This document shows, piece after piece, positions 29,090 to 37,393 of a stretch of 64,000 nucleotides of DNA. The stretch is from Pseudomonadota bacterium (GTDB taxonomy: Bacteria; Desulfobacterota; Binatia; UBA1149): assembly GCA_014382245.1 (NCBI GenBank), contig JACNKC010000097.1:1-64000 (forward strand). The letters run 5' to 3'. The position numbers and the translations under genes are program-made. Positions within the stretch are counted from its first letter, which is position 1. Each line of letters begins with the position of its first letter. The notes beneath the pieces were generated by a model. The model was not told the DNA's origin, did no database searches, and saw only the letters and a list, made by a program, of their open reading frames with translations.

Positions 29090-30049
29090 CTACGAATCGC
29101 GCGACTGATCGCTGGCGCGACGTATAATCACCACGCGGCCCACGAGCTTGTCGTCCACGCCTTGGGCCGCGTCGGACACATCGAGCCGGCTGCCCACGCC
29201 CTGCAGCAACTTTACGCGCCCGCCAACACGCACGAATCCCTTGACCCGCAGCGGCGAAGTTTTGAGCAGCTCGGCCTCGAGCTGTACGAGGTCGCTGTCA
29301 TCGGCCACACCGATGACCTCGCTCGCGAAGTGCTCGTGGTCGTGTTCGTCGTGCGTCCCGTGCGCCGGTGCGCGTCGCTGCTCGCGCGCCTGTTGGTCGT
29401 CGGCCGGTTGCGACGGTTGTGGAGTGAAAAGTACCGACGGGTCCACCTGGCAGTGGCTCGCGTGAAGCAGGGGCGCGTCGGGTTCCATGGCCCGCAGCCG
29501 GGCTTCGATGGCCGGAAGCGCCGAGCCGGGCACGAGGTCTATCTTGTTGAGCAGCAGCAGGTCGGCCGAGCTTACCTGCTGCTCAAAAGTGCCATCGAGG
29601 TCGCGCTGCTCGTACACCTGCAGGGCGTCGACCACCACCAGGGCCGCGTCGTCAGCCAGCCAGGAGTTTACGGGCTCGCGCCACAGCTGCACCAGGGTAT
29701 CGTAGGGCAGGGCGACGCCCGAGGTCTCGATGATGATGCGATCCGGGTCGACGCTTTCGCGCAGCTCCTGCAAGGTGTCGAGCAGTTCGTCGGAGAGCTG
29801 GCAGCACACGCAGCCGCCCTCAAGCTCTACCGTGGCCTGTCCGCCCTGGCCGATGAGGGCGGCATCGAGGCCGAGCTCGCCGAATTCGTTGGTGACGATG
29901 CCAACTTTCACTCCCTTGGCGATGGCGTCGTCGAGCAGGTGGCGAACGAGCGTGGTTTTGCCCGACCCGAGAAAGCCCGACACCAGGAGCACCGCGACAC
30001 CCCCTCGGATGTCCGCGGTAGCCGCCGGGTTCTTTTTATCGGCGGGCAC
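29090..30049 (-). CDS. CobW/ZNG-type G3E GTPase metallochaperone
   Basis: 319 aa. G1 Walker A SGFLGSGKTTLVRHLL, switch GIVTNEFGELGLD, the metal-binding GGCVCCQLSDEL (CxCC), IIIETSGVALPY, G4 LLLNKIDLVPGS and a His-rich metal loop (HGTHDEHDHEHF), then a C-terminal CobW_C domain ending in VVIIRR. The COG0523 family hands zinc, cobalt or other metals to client proteins by GTP hydrolysis. The target is not evident; no zinc-uptake regulator or cobalamin gene is adjacent. The 3' end overlaps the true clpA tail by 19 bp in convergent orientation. cofC lies six bases upstream, so the two are co-transcribed. Confidence 0.92.
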   Translation of the reverse strand: MPADKKNPAATADIRGGVAVLLVSGFLGSGKTTLVRHLLDDAIAKGVKVGIVTNEFGELGLDAALIGQGGQATVELEGGCVCCQLSDELLDTLQELRESVDPDRIIIETSGVALPYDTLVQLWREPVNSWLADDAALVVVDALQVYEQRDLDGTFEQQVSSADLLLLNKIDLVPGSALPAIEARLRAMEPDAPLLHASHCQVDPSVLFTPQPSQPADDQQAREQRRAPAHGTHDEHDHEHFASEVIGVADDSDLVQLEAELLKTSPLRVKGFVRVGGRVKLLQGVGSRLDVSDAAQGVDDKLVGRVVIIRRASDQSRDS

Positions 30050-30055
30050 CCCTGC

Positions 30056-30739
30056 TCACGCCGCCGTGCTGTTGCGCAGGTCGCCCGCGAACCAGTGCCT
30101 GAGAAGGCGAGTGGTTTGCAGGTCCTGGGCAGCGTCGAGCAGGGTTTCGATGTCTTCGGGTCGATCGAGGTCCAGCGCAAAGCCGGCGAGATCGAGCACG
30201 GTGCAGGGCAGGCCGGCCTGTTGGCAGGCGTTTACGTGCGCGGCCAGGCTCTCGCCCTCGAAGCGCGGTTGCATGACCGTGGGTGGGCTGAGCAGCAGGC
30301 CGTTGGTGCCGCCGGGGGACCCCGATCGCACCAGCAGCACCGACCGGCGCGGGGAATCGAGCTCAAACAGTTCGTCGATTTCACTGGACCGCAGCAGCGG
30401 TACGTCGCCGGGAATGGCCAGCAGCCGGGTAGCCCCGCGCTGCTCGAGTTGCTCGGCGGCCCAGGCCACCGCGCCGTTGAGTCCCAGGGCTCGGCCCTGG
30501 AGCTGGCGTTCGTCCAGCGCGAGGACGCCCCGCGACCTCGCCCGCTCGAGCAGCACCGGGTCGCTGCTCACCACTGCCGGCAGGTCGAGTGCGCGTGAGC
30601 CGACCAGCGCCGCCAGCATGTCGTCGAGCATGGCCAGGGCGAGGGCTTCTCGGCGCGACGGGTCCAGCCGTTGGCCCAGTCTCTGCTTGGCCCCGGTGGT
30701 GGATCGCACGGGTATGACGGCGGCGTTCACGGCGCGCAA
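30056..30739 (-). CDS. cofC: CofC/FbiD-like phospho(enol)pyruvate/2-phospholactate guanylyltransferase
   Basis: 227 aa. GT-A nucleotidyltransferase fold with the CofC landmarks AVIPVRSTTGAKQRLGQRLDPSRREAL, GLNGAVAWAAEQL, LLAIPGDVPLLRSSEI, and SPGGTNGLLLSPPTVMQPRFEGESLAAH. CofC/FbiD activates a three-carbon phosphate as GDP-lactyl or GDP-enolpyruvyl for coenzyme F420. This implies the organism makes F420, although no cofD, cofE or cofGH is in the window. Start is TTG; a GTG three codons on is equally possible. Followed by the CobW-type gene. Confidence 0.88.
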   Translation of the reverse strand: MRAVNAAVIPVRSTTGAKQRLGQRLDPSRREALALAMLDDMLAALVGSRALDLPAVVSSDPVLLERARSRGVLALDERQLQGRALGLNGAVAWAAEQLEQRGATRLLAIPGDVPLLRSSEIDELFELDSPRRSVLLVRSGSPGGTNGLLLSPPTVMQPRFEGESLAAHVNACQQAGLPCTVLDLAGFALDLDRPEDIETLLDAAQDLQTTRLLRHWFAGDLRNSTAA

Positions 30740-30846
30740 GTTACTTCAGAGCCCCACTGGTGTAAAGCAGCCAGGCTTCCGGTGGGGTAGGAGGCGGCGT
30801 GGCAGGGCTGTCTCCCCTTCGCGAGAAAGGAGAGCGCGGCCTTTTT

Positions 30847-30875
30847 TTGCCCGCCGTGGATGGCTGGGCTATAAG
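30847..30875 (+). promoter_or_regulatory. Candidate promoter of the rsmD-coaD-aminotransferase operon
   Basis: -35 TTGCCC (30847-30852), 17-bp spacer, -10 TATAAG (30870-30875, five of six matches). The start point would be near 30882, only about five bases before the rsmD TTG start, so the transcript would be almost leaderless. Confidence 0.55.
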
Positions 30876-30886
30876 TCCGTTCGCCG

Positions 30887-31507
30887 TTGCGTATTGTAGG
30901 CGGAAAGTTCAAGGGGCGCAGGTTGGCAGCCGTGCCGGGCAAGGGCACTCGGCCCACGGCTGACCGGGTGCGCGAGGCCCTGTTCAACCGACTGCTGGTT
31001 CGCTACGAGTTGGAGGGGGCCAGCTTGCTCGACCTGTTTGCGGGCAGTGGCGCGCTGGGCCTGGAGGGCTTGAGTCGTGGGGCGGCCGAGTTGTTGAGCG
31101 TGGAACGAGATCGCGGGGCGGTGGCTGTGGTAGAGGCCAACTTTGAGCGCTGTGGCTTGCGAGCAGATGGTACGCAGGCCGGTGGTACTCGGCCAGATGG
31201 TCTGCAAGCGGAAGTGCTGGGCGTAGCGGTGGCTGCTGCGCTCGGCAGGCTCGCGCGCGAGGGGCGGGTTTTTGACGGTGTTTTTGTTGATCCGCCATAC
31301 GCGGGCCCGCTGGCACTGGAAACCCTTGAGACGCTGGGTGGCCTGGAGCTGTTGGGGCCGGGCGGCTGGGTGAGCGTTGAAACTGACCGCCAGGCCCGGC
31401 TTCCCGACTCGACTGGTAGCCTGCTGCTGGTAAGAAGAGACGATTACGGCGACACTGCGCTGTGGTTGTATGAAGCCGGTGCGAGGCGGCAGGGGAATCG
31501 AGCATGA
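30887..31507 (+). CDS. rsmD: 16S rRNA guanine-N2 methyltransferase RsmD (G966)
   Basis: 206 aa. Family motifs: MRIVGGKFKGRRLAAVPG, RPTADRVREALFNRL, LLDLFAGSGALGLEGLSRGA (SAM binding), and the catalytic FDGVFVDPPYAGP. TTG start. The insert RADGTQAGGTRPDGLQAE in the middle of the Rossmann core is a three-unit imperfect 15-bp repeat not usual in RsmD. The rsmD-coaD pairing is a conserved bacterial gene order, which supports both calls. Confidence 0.95.
   Translation: MRIVGGKFKGRRLAAVPGKGTRPTADRVREALFNRLLVRYELEGASLLDLFAGSGALGLEGLSRGAAELLSVERDRGAVAVVEANFERCGLRADGTQAGGTRPDGLQAEVLGVAVAAALGRLAREGRVFDGVFVDPPYAGPLALETLETLGGLELLGPGGWVSVETDRQARLPDSTGSLLLVRRDDYGDTALWLYEAGARRQGNRA
31163..31207. repeat. 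Imperfect 15-bp triple repeat inside rsmD
   Basis: gcagatggtacgcag, gccggtggtactcgg and ccagatggtctgcaa are degenerate copies encoding ADGTQ, AGGTR, PDGLQ. Confidence 0.65.
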
Positions 31508-31520
31508 AGGGAGTCATTAA

Positions 31521-32012
31521 GTGAGCACAAGGACAGCCGTATACCCGGGTTCGTTTGACCCGGTGACCAACGGGCATCTGGACATAGTGGAGAGGGCCTT
31601 GGCCCTGTTTGACCACCTGCGCATCGCGGTGGCCTACAACAAGGACAAGCCCGGGGGCTTGTTTACCCGCGAAGATCGCGAGGCGATGATAGCCGAGGCC
31701 ACGAGCCAGTACGGTGATCGCGTGTCGGTGGATTCGTTTCACGGACTGCTGGTCGACTACGCGCGCGACAACGGCGCGGGGGCGGTGATACGCGGGCTGA
31801 GAGCGGTGGCCGATTTTGACTACGAGTTCCAGATGGCGTTGATGAACCGTCACCTCTGCACTGATGTGCAGACTGTTTTTCTTATGGCCGACGAAGCGCA
31901 TTTTTACACGAGCTCCAGTCTCATACGCGAGGTCGCCACTCTCGGTGGCGACGTGTCGGCGCAGGTTCCGCCGTGTGTCCTTCGCGCGCTCAACGATAAA
32001 TTTTCAAAATGA
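31521..32012 (+). CDS. coaD: Phosphopantetheine adenylyltransferase CoaD
   Basis: 163 aa, standard length. Transfers AMP from ATP to 4'-phosphopantetheine, the fourth step of CoA synthesis. Signature blocks: TAVYPGSFDPVTNGHLDIVERAL (contains the TxGH-type motif), VIRGLRAVADFDYEFQMALMN and YTSSSLIREVATLGGDVS. GTG start 13 bp after rsmD. Confidence 0.97.
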   Translation: MSTRTAVYPGSFDPVTNGHLDIVERALALFDHLRIAVAYNKDKPGGLFTREDREAMIAEATSQYGDRVSVDSFHGLLVDYARDNGAGAVIRGLRAVADFDYEFQMALMNRHLCTDVQTVFLMADEAHFYTSSSLIREVATLGGDVSAQVPPCVLRALNDKFSK

Positions 32013-32022
32013 GGAGCTGGGC

Positions 32023-33201
32023 TTGAAACTTTCCGACCGCCTGCAGAAGGTAAAACCGTCGTCGACCATGGCGATGAACTCGCGCGTGATAGAGCTGAAG
32101 GCCTCGGGCCGCGACGTTGTCGGCTTTGCCGCCGGCGAGCCCGATTTTCCAACCTGGGACAATGTCTGCGATGCAGCCCACCAGTCCATCAGCAACGGCG
32201 AGTTCAAGTACACCCCGGTGGGTGGAACTCCCGAGATGCGGCATGCGATTACGGTCAAGCTGGCGCGTGACAACGCGCTCGACTACTCCCAGGCCGAGGT
32301 CATGGCCAGTTGCGGGGGCAAGCACACGCTGTACAACGCCATGCAGGCGTTGTTGTCCGATGGCGACGAGGTGGTGATACCCGGGCCTTACTGGGTGAGT
32401 TATCCCGACATGGTGGCGCTGTCGGGTGGCGTGCCGCGCGTGCTGTCGGCTTCGGAGAAAAACGGCTTCCTGCTGTCTGCGGCCGAGCTCGAGGCGGCGC
32501 TGACCCCGGCAACGCGCATGGTCATACTCAACAGCCCGTCCAACCCCACCGGCGCCTGCTACGACGAAACCGGCCTGCGCGAGCTGGGGGCGGTGCTCGA
32601 ACGCCACGACTGCGTGGTGTTGTGCGATGACGTCTACGAGTTCGTACGCTACGACGGCGGCCGCCCGCCGCACCTGCTCACGATGTTCCCGTCGCTCAGG
32701 GAGCGCACGGTGGTGGCCAACTCGGTGTCGAAGACCTACGCCATGACAGGCTGGAGGGTGGGCTACTGCGCTGCCCCGGCAAATGTCATCAAGGCCATGC
32801 TCACGCTGCAGGGGCAGATGACTTCGAACCCCAGCTCTATTGCCCAGGCCGCGGCCGTGGAGGCACTCACCGGCCCCCAGTCGGCGCTGGCCCCGATGAT
32901 AGAAGAGTTTGGCCGGCGACGTAACTACGTTTGCGAGCGCTTCAACGCCATCGATGGCCTGTCGGTGTCCCCGCCAGGTGGTGCGTTCTACGTCTTTGTG
33001 AACGCGCGCGATGCATTCCAACGAGCGGGCGTGGACAACGGTGATGCCTTCGCGCTGGCGATGCTCGACGGCGCCTCGGTGGGCGTGGTCGGTGGCAACG
33101 ACTTCGGCTCTTCGGATCACTTTCGCGTATCGTACGCCACCTCGATGGAGCAGCTCAGCAAGGGGCTCGACGCTATCGAGAACTGGCTGGGCGGGCTCTG
33201 A
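32023..33201 (+). CDS. PLP-dependent aspartate/aromatic aminotransferase (class I)
   Basis: 392 aa. TTG start with GAGGAG six bases upstream; the longer ORF overlaps coaD. Fold-type I markers: FAAGEPDFPTWDNV, NSPSNPTGACYDE, CDDVYEFVRYDG, PLP-binding Lys in VVANSVSKTYAMTGWRVGY, and substrate-binding Arg in HFRVSYATS. The sequence is of the AspC subgroup that also acts as prephenate aminotransferase in many bacteria. Specificity is not decidable. Third gene of the rsmD operon. Confidence 0.93.
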   Translation: MKLSDRLQKVKPSSTMAMNSRVIELKASGRDVVGFAAGEPDFPTWDNVCDAAHQSISNGEFKYTPVGGTPEMRHAITVKLARDNALDYSQAEVMASCGGKHTLYNAMQALLSDGDEVVIPGPYWVSYPDMVALSGGVPRVLSASEKNGFLLSAAELEAALTPATRMVILNSPSNPTGACYDETGLRELGAVLERHDCVVLCDDVYEFVRYDGGRPPHLLTMFPSLRERTVVANSVSKTYAMTGWRVGYCAAPANVIKAMLTLQGQMTSNPSSIAQAAAVEALTGPQSALAPMIEEFGRRRNYVCERFNAIDGLSVSPPGGAFYVFVNARDAFQRAGVDNGDAFALAMLDGASVGVVGGNDFGSSDHFRVSYATSMEQLSKGLDAIENWLGGL

Positions 33202-33206
33202 AAGCC

Positions 33207-33249
33207 GTGTCCGCCGGGCTAGTGTCCGCCGGGCTAGTGTCCGCCGGCT
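33207..33249. repeat. 15-bp tandem repeat between genes
   Basis: gtgtccgccgggcta occurs twice exactly (33207-33221, 33222-33236) with a partial third copy. It lies between the aminotransferase stop and the next gene's start, showing that the duplication process is not limited to coding sequence. Confidence 0.95.
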
Positions 33250-33274
33250 CGGATGCCCGCGGCAACTCGCAGCC

Positions 33275-34327
33275 GTGAAGCGTTGCATACTGCAGGAACC
33301 CGGGCTCATCATCGTCGAAGACGATGCGCCCGATCCCAGGCCCGGTCCCGGCGACATCGTGCTCGAGGTGCGCGCGGCGCTCACCTGCGGCACCGACCTG
33401 AAGGCCTGGCGTCGCGGCCACCCCAGGATGCCTTGTCCGACGCCCTTCGGCCACGAGTTTGCCGGCCGCGTGGTCCAGGTCGGCGCTGCAGTGGAAGGCT
33501 TCGCGCTGGACGACGAGCTGATGTCGGCCAACACCGGCCCCTGCAACAACTGTCGCTACTGCCAACGCGGCCAGCAGAACCTCTGCGAGAGCCTGATGGA
33601 CGAGATGATCCTGGGTGCATACTCGCAGTACCTGCTCATTACCGAGCGGGTGCTGCGCAGCAACGTTTACCGGCGTCCCGATCACCTGCCTTTTGAGCAC
33701 GCCGCCCTGCTCGAGCCGCTGTCGACGGTGTGCCACGGCATGTCGGGCGTGCCGCTTCGTGATCGCGACGAGTCGGCCACGGTCCTGTTACTCGGGGCCG
33801 GCCCCATTGCGTTGCTGTGGCTGGTGGCGCTCAAGCGGGCGGGTGCTGGCCGGGTGGTGGTAGCCGGGCGAAGGCCGTTCAGGCTCGAAGTGGCCAGCAG
33901 GCTGGGCGCCGACGCCGTGCTGGGCGAGGACGACGACCTCGAGGCTTCGCTTGCCCAGCTCACGGGGGGCAGGGGGGCCGACCTGGTGGTGGAGTGCACG
34001 GGCAGCATCGAGGTCTGGGAGCAGGCGCCGCAACTGGCGGCCCGCGGCGGCAGCGTGGTGTTGTTCGGTGGTTGCCCGGCCGGTTCGCGGGTGTCGCTCG
34101 ACAGCTACCGCTTGCACTACGACGGCGTGGCTATCGCGAGCCCTTTTCATTTCTGCCCGGCCGACGTCGAGGTGGCCGCCGGGCTGCTGGGCGATCCCTC
34201 GGCGAACTGGTCGCCGTTCATAACTTCAACCGCGTCGCTGGACGAGCTGCCGGCCGTGTTTGAAAACCTGGGCGCGGGCCAACAGGTCAAGTGCGCTGTT
34301 CTTCCCCACGGGCCAGGGTCGTCATGA
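33275..34327 (+). CDS. Zinc-dependent dehydrogenase of the MDR family (first of tandem pair)
   Basis: 350 aa from the GTG of VKRCILQEP; no start further upstream is family-like. Catalytic zinc site LTCGTDLKAWRRGHPRM and FGHEFAGRV; structural zinc cysteines GPCNNCRYCQRGQQNLC; nucleotide-binding VLLLGAGPIALLWLVAL. Later VVECTGSIEVWEQAPQ and VVLFGGCPAGSRV. Probably oxidises a polyol or secondary alcohol; substrate unknown. It is followed 10 bp later by a related gene, so the pair may act on consecutive alcohols or form a heteromer. Confidence 0.92.
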   Translation: MKRCILQEPGLIIVEDDAPDPRPGPGDIVLEVRAALTCGTDLKAWRRGHPRMPCPTPFGHEFAGRVVQVGAAVEGFALDDELMSANTGPCNNCRYCQRGQQNLCESLMDEMILGAYSQYLLITERVLRSNVYRRPDHLPFEHAALLEPLSTVCHGMSGVPLRDRDESATVLLLGAGPIALLWLVALKRAGAGRVVVAGRRPFRLEVASRLGADAVLGEDDDLEASLAQLTGGRGADLVVECTGSIEVWEQAPQLAARGGSVVLFGGCPAGSRVSLDSYRLHYDGVAIASPFHFCPADVEVAAGLLGDPSANWSPFITSTASLDELPAVFENLGAGQQVKCAVLPHGPGSS

Positions 34328-34337
34328 TGGGGCCCGA

Positions 34338-35360
34338 ATGAAAGTAGCTCGCTACTACGACGGCGACGACGTTCGCATAGAGGACCAGCCGGTACCCGAG
34401 CCGGGTCCGGGCGAGATACTCGTTCGTACTCGCGCCTGCGGCATCTGCACGGGCGACATCATGTCCTGGTACATGCGCCGCAAGGCCCCGTTGGTCTTCG
34501 GTCACGAGCCGGCCGGCGAAGTGGCTGCACTGGGCCAGGGAGTTGAGCAGCTCGAGGTCGGCGATCGCGTGTTCGTGCACCACCACGCGCCTTGCGGCAG
34601 CTGCCGACAGTGCCGGCGTGGCGCGCCGGTGCACTGCCCGACCTGGCGGCAGAACGGCCTCAGCCCCGGCGGCCTGGCCGAGTACTTTGTGGCCGCGGCT
34701 CCCAACGCTGACAACGACACGCTGCCGTTGCCCGGGGGAATAGATTTCGTGTCGGCCAGCCTCGTGGAGCCGGTGGCCTGCGTGGTGAAGTCGCTTGCCC
34801 GTGGCGCCGTTGCCGCGGGCGACACGGTGGCTGTAATCGGTGCCGGGATAATGGGCGTGTTGCACCTGTTGCTGGCTAAGCAACTGGGCGCGTCCGTGGT
34901 CGTGGCCGACATGGTGCCGGCGCGTCTCGAACGCGCTCGCTGCCTGGGCGCCGACAGCGTGGTCGACGTGCGCGAGGGCACGTTGCGCGAGGGCGTGGAG
35001 AAGGCCACTGCCGGCGCCGGGGCCGATGTGGTAATAGTGGGGCCGGGCAGCCTGCAGGCGATGAACGACGGGCTCGACGCGGCCGGCCCGGCGTCAACGG
35101 TCGTGTTCTTTACCTGCTCGAAGCCGGGCGACACACTGGAGATCGATCCGTCACGGCTCTACTTTGACGAGATCTCCATCGTGCCCAGCTACTCCTGCGG
35201 ACCCGCCGATACTCGCGCGGCGTTGGAATACATTCGCTCGGGCGTGGTGTCGGCCGACGACCTTGTTACCCACAGGTTTCCGTTGGAGAAGACCGCCGAG
35301 GCGCTGGCCATGGCGGCGCGCAGCGACGAAGCGCTCAAGACAGTGGTCGTTATCGACTGA
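34338..35360 (+). CDS. Zinc-dependent dehydrogenase of the MDR family (second of tandem pair)
   Basis: 340 aa, ATG start. RACGICTGDIMSWYMRRKAP replaces the more common CGxCGTD; structural zinc cysteines APCGSCRQCRRGAPVHC; VAVIGAGIMGVLHLLLAKQLG for NAD(P). FGHEPAGEV gives the His-Glu pair. FFTCSKPGDTLEIDPSRLYFDEI is typical of the sorbitol/threonine dehydrogenase-like group. Paralogue of the preceding gene. Substrate not known. Confidence 0.92.
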   Translation: MKVARYYDGDDVRIEDQPVPEPGPGEILVRTRACGICTGDIMSWYMRRKAPLVFGHEPAGEVAALGQGVEQLEVGDRVFVHHHAPCGSCRQCRRGAPVHCPTWRQNGLSPGGLAEYFVAAAPNADNDTLPLPGGIDFVSASLVEPVACVVKSLARGAVAAGDTVAVIGAGIMGVLHLLLAKQLGASVVVADMVPARLERARCLGADSVVDVREGTLREGVEKATAGAGADVVIVGPGSLQAMNDGLDAAGPASTVVFFTCSKPGDTLEIDPSRLYFDEISIVPSYSCGPADTRAALEYIRSGVVSADDLVTHRFPLEKTAEALAMAARSDEALKTVVVID

Positions 35361-35386
35361 AGGCGAGGCTCGCCGGTTTACGACCC

Positions 35387-35611
35387 TTACTTCTGCATGC
35401 CCGTGTGGAAGATAACCTCGGACTTTTCGGCAGCGGTTTCGGCCTTGCGGGCCGCATCTTCGGCTGCTGCTGCTGCTGCCTCGGCGCGGGCCACGGCCTC
35501 GGCCACATCGCCCTGGTTGCGGGCCTTGCTCGAGGAGCTCTGCATGCCGGCACAGGCTGTGAAGGCCAGGGCCAGGGTAACTATCATCGCCGCTTGTATG
35601 GGTGCTTTCAT
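35387..35611 (-). CDS. Small alanine-zipper lipoprotein (Lpp/OprI-like)
   Basis: 74 aa. Start ATG of MKAPIQAAM with GGAGGT nine bases upstream. Signal peptide with lipobox (LAFTAC), a short Ser-rich linker, then a heptad-like Ala-rich helix (AVARAEAAAAAAEDAARKAETAAEKSE). The design is that of murein/outer-membrane alanine-zipper lipoproteins, which trimerise and sometimes link outer membrane to peptidoglycan. The C-terminus ends in GMQK with a final Lys, as in Lpp, so peptidoglycan linkage is possible (inference). Confidence 0.85.
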   Translation of the reverse strand: MKAPIQAAMIVTLALAFTACAGMQSSSSKARNQGDVAEAVARAEAAAAAAEDAARKAETAAEKSEVIFHTGMQK

Positions 35612-35771
35612 CTTTATGGGACCTCCAGGTTGTCTGTCGATGCGGAGTCTCCGCGTTTCTTTTAATTGCACAGGCCACGCAGGGGCGCAAGCTAAGCGTG
35701 GTCTTGCTACTGCCTTGCATTGGTGACGGGTGGCGCTTCGCGGGGTCGCGCGAGGCGGCTATCATCTCAAC

Positions 35772-37379
35772 ATGGCGGCGCGTGCGAGGCCCTCTGACTT
35801 GTGGCGGCAGCCGGGCAGGTCGGCGAACACGGGCCCGCGCCTGGCGGCTGCTGTCGGGCTGGCGGCGATAGCGCTCTATCTACCCGCCATCGCTTTTGAT
35901 TTGCTGTTTGACGACCTTTCGTTGCTGGGTGAGGACGGACCCGCCGGCAGCGGTGGGCTGTTGCCCTATCGCCCGCTGAGGCACCTGGCCTGGTTATCAG
36001 GGTACTGGCTTGCCGGACTACTGGGCCGGCAGGACCTGGTGGCCCCGGTGTACCACCTGGCCAACCTGCTGCTTTTTGGTGGCGTGGCGGCGACGCTGTG
36101 GTGCCTGTGCCGGAGGCTGGGGGCCAACAGCCTGCTGGCCCTCCTGTGTTGCGTGGCCTGCCTGGCCCACCCGCTGTGGGTGGAGTCGGTGGCCTACGTT
36201 TCGGGTGCCCGCGACCTGTTGGCCACGCTTTTTACGCTGTTGGCCCTGCTGGCCTGGAGCTCGGCTGACCCCGGGCAGGACAAGCCAGGGCAGGCCGCAG
36301 GGGCCGACAGGATGAGGGCGGGCGCGCTCGCCTTGCTGGCGGCACTGGCGGCCACCGCTTCAAAAGAAACCGGTCTACTGGTCGCACCGCTGTTGTTGTT
36401 GATGTGGGCATCAGGCCTGGGCCCGTTGCGTCGAGGCGCCCTGGTTGGGATCGTGATGGTGGCTGTCTCGTCGTCGGCCCTGCTGGTGGCTTATGGAGGC
36501 GTGGGCGTGTTGCCCGCCACCGCCGGCGTATTGTTGCCGGCGTCGTCCTATTCGTTTTGTGTGGGCGGTACCCTGGCGCTGCACTACGCGGCCGGGCTAC
36601 TGGTCCCCGTTGATCTGTCCGTCGACTACCCGGCGCTGTGGCAACCCTGCGTCGGGATGGGTGCGGCTGCCTGGTTGCGCGCAGCCCTCGGACTGGTTCT
36701 GCTCGCGGCGTTGGTCGCCTCCGTGGTCCTGGCCTGGCGTAGCAGAAAGGGCGACATCGAGCGCAGGCAGGCAGCCTTCGTTGTAAGCTGGACCGCGGCT
36801 GCAGGCGTGGCGCTTGTTTTCGTTGCCGGCGTCAACGAGCCGGGCGCCGATCGCCACTCGCTGCTGTTGCTGCCGCCGTTGGCCCTGGGCATGGGCCTGT
36901 TGTTGCAGCAATTGTTGCAACAGTTGTCGCAGCGGCAGCCACGGCCAGGTAAATGGCTGCCGGTGGGTCGTATCGCGGCCCTGCTGCTGATCTGCTGCGT
37001 CTTTTTGCTGGCGGGGGTCACCTTGCACAGGCAGCAGGATTGGCGCAGTCAGGCGGCCTTGTGGCGCTCAACGGTGGCTGTTCAGCCCAACTCGCCCAGG
37101 GCGCATTATAATCTTGCAGTGGTGGCGGCTGACCGTGGCCGTCGAGGCCTGGCTCAACTCAGGCTCAAGAAATTGCTCCAACGCTGGCCCGACTACCAGC
37201 CGGCCCTGCTTGCCCGCGCGAGGCTGGCCTGCGCCGGGGGAGCGCTGCACCGCGCGGGGCACTTCCTTGAGTTGGCCGCGGGCGGGGCCGCCGGCAATAA
37301 CGCTGCCGACAGGGCCGCGACCGATCGCGCGGTGCTCGCCGTTGTTAAAGACTGTCCTGTCATGGCCTGGCCGCGGTGA
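35772..37379 (+). CDS. TMTC-like membrane glycosyltransferase with TPR tail
   Basis: 535 aa. About 11-12 membrane helices with an acidic first loop (FDLLFDDLSLLGEDG), then PYRPLRHLAWLSGYW, YHLANLLLFG, HPLWVESVAYVSGARDLLA and ATASKETGLLVAPLLLL. These are the conserved blocks of TMTC-type proteins (polyprenyl-sugar-dependent O-glycosyltransferases of the GT-C fold). The soluble tail has a TPR unit (QAALWRSTVAVQPNSPRAHYNLAVVAADRG). Eukaryotic TMTCs transfer mannose to cadherins; the bacterial role is unknown. ATG chosen over an upstream GTG. Starts the glycan region of the window and could use products of the polyprenol-phosphate-mannose synthases encoded here. Confidence 0.82.
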   Translation: MAARARPSDLWRQPGRSANTGPRLAAAVGLAAIALYLPAIAFDLLFDDLSLLGEDGPAGSGGLLPYRPLRHLAWLSGYWLAGLLGRQDLVAPVYHLANLLLFGGVAATLWCLCRRLGANSLLALLCCVACLAHPLWVESVAYVSGARDLLATLFTLLALLAWSSADPGQDKPGQAAGADRMRAGALALLAALAATASKETGLLVAPLLLLMWASGLGPLRRGALVGIVMVAVSSSALLVAYGGVGVLPATAGVLLPASSYSFCVGGTLALHYAAGLLVPVDLSVDYPALWQPCVGMGAAAWLRAALGLVLLAALVASVVLAWRSRKGDIERRQAAFVVSWTAAAGVALVFVAGVNEPGADRHSLLLLPPLALGMGLLLQQLLQQLSQRQPRPGKWLPVGRIAALLLICCVFLLAGVTLHRQQDWRSQAALWRSTVAVQPNSPRAHYNLAVVAADRGRRGLAQLRLKKLLQRWPDYQPALLARARLACAGGALHRAGHFLELAAGGAAGNNAADRAATDRAVLAVVKDCPVMAWPR

Positions 37380-37393
37380 TTGTCGCCGCCGCT

